Source: Palsa-744 sp036498265 (lineage in GTDB: Bacteria > Actinomycetota > Thermoleophilia > Solirubrobacterales > Solirubrobacteraceae). From it: a DNA stretch of 64,000 nucleotides. The notes beneath the pieces were generated by a model, which saw nothing but the letters and a program-made list of their open reading frames with translations, searched no databases and was not told the DNA's origin. The stretch covers positions 1 through 64,000 of the forward strand of contig DASYFT010000028.1 of the NCBI GenBank assembly GCA_036498265.1, written 5' to 3'. The translations under genes were made by a program, and so were the position numbers. This document shows positions 58,585 to 64,000 of the stretch, piece by piece; positions within the stretch are counted from its first letter, which is position 1, and each line of letters begins with the position of its first letter.

Positions 58585-59829
58585 CTAGTCCACCACGTGT
58601 ATCGGTGGGGGGCAGTTCCCTGCTGGCAGTGCGAGGTGTGCTGGGGGTGGCGCTGGCACGAACGGTTCGCTGCGCTCGAGCTCGAAGATCGCCAGAAACG
58701 GCGGACTGGGATGGTGATATTCGCCGCTGTGGCATGTCACTTCGCTCTGTGCGAGCGGCGCGCTGGTGGTCTCCACGACGGCTACGGCGGGCCAGCGAAA
58801 CGCGAGGCCGCGAAGACTGCGCGCCGGCTCGCTGAATCCGATCAGTCGGCGTGATGGGCCTGCCAGCAGATTCCGCACGGCGAGCACTGACCGGCCTTCC
58901 ACGATTTCCCATACGAGCCTGTGCATGTTTGACACCAGCGGGAGTTCTGGTGTCGTGCCGAGGTCTGCCAGCCGGCGGCCGTGGACCGAGTACAGCTCGC
59001 TGCGGTACAGCTGGCGCCTGAGCGGTGGGACCCGGGTCGCGGCCCCAGCGGCCGGCAAGAACCCGGCGACGGGCAGCTGCACAGACAGCACCAGGCGGTG
59101 AGGCGAGGCGAAGCTTAGGTACCCGTCCGGAGCGTCGAACCTGGCCGCGACCTTTGCGGTGGCGACATCGAGGATCGTGACGCGCATCCTCGTGCTGGAT
59201 AACTGCACGCCGATGGCCAGGAGGTTCCCTTCGGTCGCGAGGATCGGCGGGCCTTCGCTGTCGAGCCAGCGGAGGATGTGCCATGCGCCACCACGGATGT
59301 TGCGGACGAACAGAGGCTCACTCGTAGTCGCCTCCTGTCCGCCGATTTCCCCTTGGCATTCGCTCCCGTCGACGAGCTGGTCGCGCGCGACCGCGAAGTC
59401 GCTCGGGTAACCGATCAGTGGCACCCAGCTGCTGCAATCCCCGTGGCGCACGCCTTCGTAGATCTGTTCGACCGGCGCGAGCCGACGGGGCGGGGCGCCT
59501 GCAGCGAACCCCTGCCGGCCGCCGCCCCTCGTGACGGCGACCGAGGTATCGGAGGAGGCAAGCGTTGAGGAAAACGGTTCCACTGCGCCCAAGCTCGCGG
59601 TGCCCGACCAGAAGCCCTGGAACAGGACCCGGCCTTCGTCGACCCAGACGACACCGTTCCTCAACACGGTGACTTCCGACGCGGGCCCAATGGGATGCGG
59701 CGCGAGAGCAGCGCTCGACACATTCGGCAACGCGAGGACGAGCCACAAGACCGTGAAACCGGCCAGACAACTCCACCGGTATCCCCGTGCCCGTAAGTGC
59801 AACAGATACGCCACCCTCGCCTTCAGCAC
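58585..59829 (-). CDS. Secreted protein of unknown function
   Basis: A 414-residue exported protein. GTG 59829 gives a basic start and a signal helix (SCLAGFTVLWLVLALPNVSSAALA). The mature part has recurring beta-strand segments like WVDEGRVLFQGFW, LLAIGVQLSSTRMRVTILDVATAKVAARFDAPDGYL and LADLGTTPELPLVSN, in the manner of a beta-propeller, and a few Cys. The frame stays open upstream to 60294, but that extension is antisense to the divergent gene. No family recognised. Starts 84 bp from the divergent start at 59914. Confidence 0.68.
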   Translation of the reverse strand: MLKARVAYLLHLRARGYRWSCLAGFTVLWLVLALPNVSSAALAPHPIGPASEVTVLRNGVVWVDEGRVLFQGFWSGTASLGAVEPFSSTLASSDTSVAVTRGGGRQGFAAGAPPRRLAPVEQIYEGVRHGDCSSWVPLIGYPSDFAVARDQLVDGSECQGEIGGQEATTSEPLFVRNIRGGAWHILRWLDSEGPPILATEGNLLAIGVQLSSTRMRVTILDVATAKVAARFDAPDGYLSFASPHRLVLSVQLPVAGFLPAAGAATRVPPLRRQLYRSELYSVHGRRLADLGTTPELPLVSNMHRLVWEIVEGRSVLAVRNLLAGPSRRLIGFSEPARSLRGLAFRWPAVAVVETTSAPLAQSEVTCHSGEYHHPSPPFLAIFELERSEPFVPAPPPAHLALPAGNCPPPIHVVD

Positions 59830-59913
59830 GGCGCCCAGTATCCCACCGCGAACAGTGGCGTCGAGCAGGGAGACGCGCAACCTCGATTCGCCGACGGTGT
59901 TCTGAGAAGCGGA

Positions 59914-61263
59914 ATGCTGAGGACAATGGGGGCGATCGGACTGGCGCTCGCGGCATTCGCCGCGCTCGGCGTAGCGACGCCTGGAGTCAAGGCGCGCTCG
60001 CTCGCTTGGACCACCATCGGGAGCTGGCAAGACGCGTGTGTCCAGTGCACAGACCCGAACAACTACGAACGGCCGCAGCTCGCGATCGCGCCGAACGGTG
60101 CCGCGGTCGCCGCCTGGGATGGTCAGCGGGGCTTGTACGCAGCTGTTCGCCCCTCCGGGGGGACGTGGCAGTCGCCGATCGAGCTCGACAGTCGGCTGGG
60201 CAGACCAAAGCTCGCGATCAACTCCCATGGGCTTGCCGTCTTGGTCTGGGCCGGCCAGGCGGCGATGGAGAGCGCCTTCATTCATGTCGGGCACGGCACC
60301 TGGACCGCGCCCGAGCTGATACCGGGACCCGAGTCAGCCCCCATGGGGCTAGCGATCGATGCGCATGGCGACGTCGCGATGATCTGGGAGAACTTCTTCA
60401 AACACAACGAAGACGGCGGCATCGTGCTCGCCTCCTACCGCCGCGCGGGCGTTACGCGCTGGCCGGCACCGACCGCGCTCGCCGGCGGGCCTCCAAGCCA
60501 TCATCGCCACTACGAAGGTGTGGCGAATGAGCCGAAAATCGCGCTCGACGCCCACGGCAACGCGACCGCGCTCTGGCACGAAGACCGCACAGCCCAAGGT
60601 AACAGCGCCACCCTCATTGAGACGTCGACCAGGCCCGCGCGCACGGGAGGATGGACACGAGCGATTGTCCTGGCACGGTCGAGCGACTTCATCGATGACA
60701 CGATGCTCGCCGTCGACGCCCGGGGAGACGCGGCAGCCTCCTGGCACACCGACGGCAGATCACTACTCGCCACGACCCGGCCGGCCGGCCATCCCGGGTG
60801 GCGAGCGCCGGTCAAGCTCGCGAGCTCTCCTCTGGGTTTCGAGGACCTCGGGTTCGGAAATACGCTCGCCATCGATTCGGCAGGCGAAGCCTTCCTCGCG
60901 TTCCACAGCTACATGGGAAACGGCATTGAACCCGTCCGCTTCGCGACCGCGAGTACCAGCACCGGTCACTGGGACAAGCCGATCCTGCTCGGCGACGGCC
61001 ATGACATCGCGATTGCCTGCAACGGACGCGGCGACGTGACCGTCACATGGACCAGTGCTATCCAGGCACCGTCAGAACCACCGCTCGCCGAGCGCATCAT
61101 GGTCGCCGAGAGACCAGCCCACGCGGCCTGGAGGCCTGTCGCGCAGCTCTCTCCCAATGGGCATCGCGACATCGAGCCGAACGTCGGCCTCGACGCGAAA
61201 GGCAACACCACTGTGATCTGGCTTGCACGCGGGGGCAACGTGGAAGCAACAGACACCCCCTGA
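59914..61263 (+). CDS. Secreted protein with eight propeller-like repeats
   Basis: A 449-residue exported protein. Signal peptide GAIGLALAAFAALGVATPGVKA after ATG 59914. Eight copies of a repeat with the core [AL]xxxGxxxxxW/F are visible: QLAIAPNGAAVAAW, KLAINSHGLAVLVW, GLAIDAHGDVAMIW, KIALDAHGNATALW, MLAVDARGDAAASW, TLAIDSAGEAFLAF, IACNGRGDVTVTW and VGLDAKGNTTVIW, spaced roughly 50 residues apart. This is the pattern of a beta-propeller or repeated beta-sheet domain exposed outside the cell. Function unknown. Divergent from another secreted protein. Confidence 0.78.
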   Translation: MLRTMGAIGLALAAFAALGVATPGVKARSLAWTTIGSWQDACVQCTDPNNYERPQLAIAPNGAAVAAWDGQRGLYAAVRPSGGTWQSPIELDSRLGRPKLAINSHGLAVLVWAGQAAMESAFIHVGHGTWTAPELIPGPESAPMGLAIDAHGDVAMIWENFFKHNEDGGIVLASYRRAGVTRWPAPTALAGGPPSHHRHYEGVANEPKIALDAHGNATALWHEDRTAQGNSATLIETSTRPARTGGWTRAIVLARSSDFIDDTMLAVDARGDAAASWHTDGRSLLATTRPAGHPGWRAPVKLASSPLGFEDLGFGNTLAIDSAGEAFLAFHSYMGNGIEPVRFATASTSTGHWDKPILLGDGHDIAIACNGRGDVTVTWTSAIQAPSEPPLAERIMVAERPAHAAWRPVAQLSPNGHRDIEPNVGLDAKGNTTVIWLARGGNVEATDTP

Positions 61264-61398
61264 CCTAAGACGAGCACGCCACGGCCGTCCCATGCGGCGC
61301 CGCGCGCCGTGGACGTAGGAGTACCTACATGGCGGCCCCGGCGCGGTTGCAAGTCGTCCGCGAGCGGATGCCGCAAACCCGCATTCCAAAGGCAAAAG
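61264..61398. other. Short intergenic stretch before the element
   Basis: About 135 bp between the propeller protein and the left repeat copy of the integrative element. Only a short gtagg-agta-cctac inverted repeat is visible near 61315. Confidence 0.4.
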
Positions 61399-61445
61399 CG
61401 CGATGCCGGAGGAGGGACTCAAACCCCCGACACGCGGATTATGAT
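61399..61445. repeat. Left attachment-site copy (tRNA-Met 3' half)
   Basis: 47 bp matching 62836-62882 at 46 of 47 positions, the only difference being a for g at 61421. It contains the 3' half of tRNA-Met from the anticodon loop to the 3' end but no 5' half, so it is not a tRNA gene. It marks the distal end of an integrated element. Confidence 0.88.
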
Positions 61446-61492
61446 CGCCCGGCGGGCGTGTCGTGGCGTGTCATAGGGTCCGAGGTTTGGCT

Positions 61493-62169
61493 CTACTGCG
61501 GGAGACTCGCCTCCAGCACGTTGTCGGCTTGTTGTGGCGTGGAGTGGGGCATGTTCACACCCGCGTTAGCACCCTCGACGCCGCTCGCGGCCTCTGTAGG
61601 CGACGCGGTCGGCACGCTCAGGGGGCCGCCTAGGTCGTTGTTGAACAGGTGCCTGGAGCGGGTCAGCGTGAACGCACCCGAGTGGTGGCCGAGCCACCGG
61701 CTGACCTGCAGGATGTTGCGCCCCTCCGCGATGAGCGGCGACGCGACCGTGTGCCGGAACGTGTGGAAGCCGGCCCACGTCAGGCACGCCTCCTCACGCG
61801 CGGGTTGCAGCACACGGCGGAACACGTTCTCGAGCGTGAGCGGAGTGCCGGTGCCCGACGCGAACACGGGCGAGTCCTCGCCCGGCTGTCCGGCGGCCTG
61901 GTACGCCTCGCGAAGCGCCACAACGATCTCGCGCTCCAGGGGAAGCTCGCGGCGGCCGTGGCGGCTCTTGGGCGGCCCTACGCGACCCTTCACGATCCGC
62001 CTGCGGACCTTCACAGGCGGCGAGGAGCCGTTCAGCTCTAAGTGCTTCCACTGCAGCCCGACCAGCTCGCTGATTCGCCCCGCGACGAGCTGCTCGGCGA
62101 AGTTCTGTCGGCAGTACAGACGTGCCGCTGCCGCTCGGCGATGATGCGATCAACGTCGGAGACGGTCAT
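61493..62169 (-). pseudogene. Tyrosine recombinase/integrase, frameshifted and truncated
   Basis: The C-terminal catalytic domain of a phage-type integrase can be read from about 62126 to 61493: AGRISELVGLQW (box I Arg), the beta-hairpin Lys in PKSRHGRRELPL, HTFRHT (HxxR) and LGHHS. Where the catalytic Tyr should be, TLTRSRHLF has Ser. An N-terminal piece starting at ATG 62169 (TVSDVDRIIAERQRH) is in another frame, and a stop at 62150-62152 precedes the catalytic frame, so a frameshift is needed. The N-terminal DNA-binding domains are absent. Almost certainly inactive. Confidence 0.8.
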
Positions 62170-62200
62170 CAGTGCTGCGCGCGCCGTGTCTCGCCGAGTG

Positions 62201-62644
62201 TCAGCGGCCTGTCTCAAGCTGCTGCTTTAGCCGCTTCATGTTCTCTGGCATCTCGCTCGCGGCTTGTCGACGGACAACGAGCGGGACAAGCAGCTTCCCA
62301 ATGCCGTAGCCGGCGAAGTCAAGATCGATGATCACGCGGGATCGCGTGTTGTCGCTCAGCGGCTCGACGGTCACTCCCACGATGGCGCGGATCGGGCCGT
62401 TGATGCCTCGGTCGGCCCACCGGCGCGGCGGGTCGTACTCCGTGATCTCTGTGGTTGCCTCGATCTCCCGGCCGCCGATCTTCCGAACGGTCGTGCATTT
62501 GGACCCTACGTGCGTCGGCGCTGCGTCCATGTGCCCCCTCACGCAGCCCTGCTGCCACTCCGGCATTTTGCTCGGGTCGATGACGTATGCGAACGCCTCC
62601 TCGGCCGGGCGTTCGACCTCGATGCTCGCGGTGATCGGTGCCAT
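62201..62644 (-). CDS. SRPBCC-family (START-like) protein
   Basis: A 147-residue polyketide-cyclase/dehydrase-like ligand-binding protein: ITASIEVERPAEEAFAYVIDPSKMPEWQQG at the N-terminus, EATTEITEYDPPRRWADRG and VTVEPLSDNTRSRVIIDLDF. It forms a hydrophobic-ligand cavity; ligand unknown. ATG 62644 has a strong ribosome-binding site (gaaggagg). It is the only intact gene between the attachment-site repeats, so it may be cargo of the former element. Confidence 0.88.
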   Translation of the reverse strand: MAPITASIEVERPAEEAFAYVIDPSKMPEWQQGCVRGHMDAAPTHVGSKCTTVRKIGGREIEATTEITEYDPPRRWADRGINGPIRAIVGVTVEPLSDNTRSRVIIDLDFAGYGIGKLLVPLVVRRQAASEMPENMKRLKQQLETGR

Positions 62645-62813
62645 CCATCCTCCTTCGGCTCGTTGGTCCCGAGAGCCTAGTCACTAGCTGTCGCCGTCCA
62701 TCGAGCCGCCGCTCTCGCACGGGGCGCAGCATATGCCGCCGGGCGCGGTGTTCACACTTTCGTTCACACCGTGACGGTTGTCTACGGGCGGCCTGCGCCC
62801 CTAACAGCAATTC

Positions 62814-62831
62814 GGCCCGCAAACACGGGCC
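62814..62831 (-). terminator. Hairpin after tRNA-Met
   Basis: ggcccg (62814-62819) and cgggcc (62826-62831) form a 6-bp stem with a 6-nt loop, ten bases past the tRNA 3' end on the minus strand. Probable transcription terminator. Confidence 0.4.
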
Positions 62832-62835
62832 GGAT

Positions 62836-62882
62836 CGCGATGCCGGAGGAGGGACTCGAACCCCCGACACGCGGATTATGAT
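62836..62882. repeat. Right attachment-site copy within tRNA-Met
   Basis: The copy of the 47-bp repeat that lies within the intact tRNA-Met gene, from five bases past its 3' end back through the anticodon loop. It is the original target of integration. Confidence 0.88.
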
Positions 62883-62914
62883 TCCGCTGCTCTAACCGAC
62901 TGAGCTACTCCGGC
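62841..62914 (-). tRNA. tRNA-Met (CAT), elongator type
   Basis: On the minus strand: acceptor GCCGGAG/CTCCGGC with discriminator A, D-arm GCTC...GAGC, anticodon stem GCGGA/TCCGC around loop ATCATAA (anticodon CAT), and T-loop GTTCGAGTC. The 74-nt gene lacks an encoded CCA. CAT could also be tRNA-Ile2 after lysidine modification, but the AGCGGA..TCCGC stem is typical of elongator Met. Its 3' half is the integration site of the adjacent element. Confidence 0.9.
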
Positions 62915-63019
62915 GGGGTCTGCCGCGAACCCATCGTTCGCGGCGGCGGCCGGCGCCAAGCGCCGCATTGCCACGTGGCACAGTCTATTCGCGAGGCCGT
63001 GGGTTAGCCTCGTGTCGCG

Positions 63020-63979
63020 ATGGACCCCCCGATCCTGCTGGCTGTGCCGAACGTCTCCGACGGTCGCGACGAGCGCACGATCGCAGCGGTCGGTCAGGCC
63101 TTCGCGGACGGCGACGCACAGGCGGGAGGGGCGGGCGGTGTGCCCAGCGCAGGGACCCCGGTCGTCCGGCTCCTGGACGTGCACTCCGACCGCGACCACG
63201 ACCGCTCTGTGTTCACGCTCGCGGGCGCTGCAGACGGGCTCGCCGACGCGCTCCTGGCGGGCGCGCGCGCGGCGGTCGAGCGCATCGACGTGGTGGCGCC
63301 GGGCCGAAAGGACGGCTCCGAGCCGGGCCAGCACCCGCATGTGGGCGCGGTGGACGTGGTCCCGATCGTCTACCTGGAGGCGGCGGCCAGGGGAGCCGCG
63401 TGCGCCGAGGCTCTCGTCGTGGGGGATCGGATCGGGGCCGAGCTCGGGGTTCCCGTCGTCCTCTACGGCGAGCTCACCGCAGACGGCGCCGGCGAGGCCC
63501 GGTCTCGGGCGCAGCTGCGCCGCGGCGGCGTGGAGGGCCTCGCGGCGCGGATGCGGGACGGCCAGACCTCGTCGGACTTCGGGCCGGCGGCCATGCACCC
63601 GAGCGCAGGCGCCACGCTCGTCGCCGCTCGCCCTCCGCTGGTCGCCTTCAACCTGCAGCTGGCCGACGGCGCGACGCTCGCCGACGCGCGGCGCATAGCC
63701 GCCCTGGTGAGGGAGGGCGGTGAGGATGGGCTGCCCGGCCTGCGGGCGATCGCCGTCGCGCTGAGCGGCGGCGTGCCGCAGGTCTCGATGAACGTGGAGC
63801 GCCCGTTCGACGTGCCGCTGGCGCGGATCGTGGAATCGGTCGGCAGGCACGCCGAGATCGCGAGCGCCGAGCTCGTCGGGCTCGCCCCGCGTGAGGCGCT
63901 CGCCGGGTTCCCCGCGGGCGTTCCGCTGCTCGGCTTCGATCCCGCTCGCCACGTCATCGAGAACGCATTAGGCTGGTAG
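63020..63979 (+). CDS. ftcD: Glutamate formimidoyltransferase
   Basis: A 319-residue formiminotransferase-domain protein, transferring the formimino group of N-formimino-L-glutamate (histidine breakdown) to tetrahydrofolate. Motifs: LAVPNVSDGRD at the N-terminus, LLDVHSDRDHDRSVFTLAG, HPHVGAVDVVPIVYL with the catalytic His, and FGPAAMHPSAGATLVAARPPLVAFNLQL. It lacks the cyclodeaminase domain of bifunctional FTCD. ATG 63020. No histidine-utilisation genes are visible in the window; in actinobacteria this gene is often isolated, so a role in histidine catabolism is inferred. Confidence 0.9.
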   Translation: MDPPILLAVPNVSDGRDERTIAAVGQAFADGDAQAGGAGGVPSAGTPVVRLLDVHSDRDHDRSVFTLAGAADGLADALLAGARAAVERIDVVAPGRKDGSEPGQHPHVGAVDVVPIVYLEAAARGAACAEALVVGDRIGAELGVPVVLYGELTADGAGEARSRAQLRRGGVEGLAARMRDGQTSSDFGPAAMHPSAGATLVAARPPLVAFNLQLADGATLADARRIAALVREGGEDGLPGLRAIAVALSGGVPQVSMNVERPFDVPLARIVESVGRHAEIASAELVGLAPREALAGFPAGVPLLGFDPARHVIENALGW

Positions 63980-63981
63980 GG

Positions 63982-64000
63982 GTGGCCCAGACCAAGCGCA
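63982..64000 (+). CDS. 5' end of a downstream gene
   Basis: GTG 63982 begins VAQTKR, three bases after the preceding stop, with the gene running past the window edge. I recall small basic proteins beginning AQTKR next to ftcD in related genomes, but six residues cannot identify it. Confidence 0.35.

Larger units (their letters stand above)
61399..62882. mobile_element. Remnant of a tRNA-Met integrative element
   Basis: About 1.48 kb bounded by the 47-bp direct repeat. Contents: a broken tyrosine recombinase next to the distal repeat and one intact SRPBCC gene. No transfer, replication or structural gene remains. The layout (repeat in the 3' half of a tRNA, integrase adjacent to the other copy) is the standard signature of phage-like or ICE integration. 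Confidence 0.75.

Noticed and set aside
61399..61445. A second tRNA-Met gene
   Set aside because: Only the 3' half is present; no D-arm or 5' acceptor strand. It is an attachment-site copy.

Overview
The window is strongly GC-rich DNA from a high-GC actinobacterium, most likely the Thermoleophilia/Solirubrobacterales group. That placement is an inference from family content, not a database match. It rests on GTG and TTG starts with short stop/start overlaps, a squalene-to-hopanoid operon, three F420/deazaflavin-type oxidoreductases, a ModB-ModC fusion, PadR/membrane-protein pairs, and GGDEF/EAL enzymes beside secreted repeat proteins. No rRNA, CRISPR array, insertion sequence or replication origin was seen. 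One tRNA gene is present, tRNA-Met(CAT).

Layout. 1-2.1 kb: 3' end of a secreted LamG/metallophosphoesterase and an EAL phosphodiesterase. 2.1-4.5 kb: a short-chain dehydrogenase divergent from an aldehyde dehydrogenase. 4.5-7.9 kb: two GT-C type membrane glycosyltransferases around a small membrane protein. 8.0-15.0 kb: the hopanoid operon shc-hpnC-hpnD-hpnE-hpnG-hpnH, mostly with 4-nt overlaps, giving squalene, hopene, adenosylhopane and ribosylhopane. An HpnL-like membrane protein and dtd follow on the other strand. 16.7-20.9 kb: a GGDEF-EAL protein, then an ApbE flavin transferase, a Ser-rich membrane anchor and a ferric-reductase-like cytochrome. 21-24.5 kb: response regulator, sensor kinase, small membrane protein and HtrA-like protease in the order of mycobacterial mprA-mprB-pepD, with 11-bp phased repeats around the promoters.

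24.8-34.7 kb: an unusual protein with 11-residue repeats, DUF1059, a thioesterase, a processive family-2 glycosyltransferase, an MBL hydrolase, and two paralogous divergent LysR regulators enclosing a small membrane protein. A secreted hydrolase, an NTF2-like protein and an antibiotic-biosynthesis-monooxygenase-like protein follow. 34.7-37.8 kb: molybdate/tungstate uptake (HTH-TOBE regulator, binding protein, fused permease-ATPase). 38-50 kb: lipoprotein, F420-type monooxygenase, Lhr helicase, GNAT, cupin and assorted single genes. 50.7-54.6 kb: a sigma-70 factor, a MEDS/HATPase protein and a GAF-GAF histidine kinase on one strand, which look like one regulatory module.

55-61.3 kb: PadR/membrane pair, deazaflavin oxidoreductase, PGRP-like amidase lipoprotein, and two divergent secreted proteins, one with eight propeller-like repeats. 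61.4-62.9 kb: remnant of an integrative element flanked by a 47-bp near-perfect direct repeat, one copy inside tRNA-Met, with a broken tyrosine recombinase and an SRPBCC protein. 63.0 kb to the end: glutamate formimidoyltransferase and the start of another gene.

The most interesting signals are the phased repeat arrays around the two-component/protease locus, two genes whose only plausible start is a CTG overlapping the preceding stop (CTGA), the flavinylation cluster without a recognisable FMN-binding domain, the sigma/MEDS/kinase module, the LysR pair, and the tRNA-Met element remnant.
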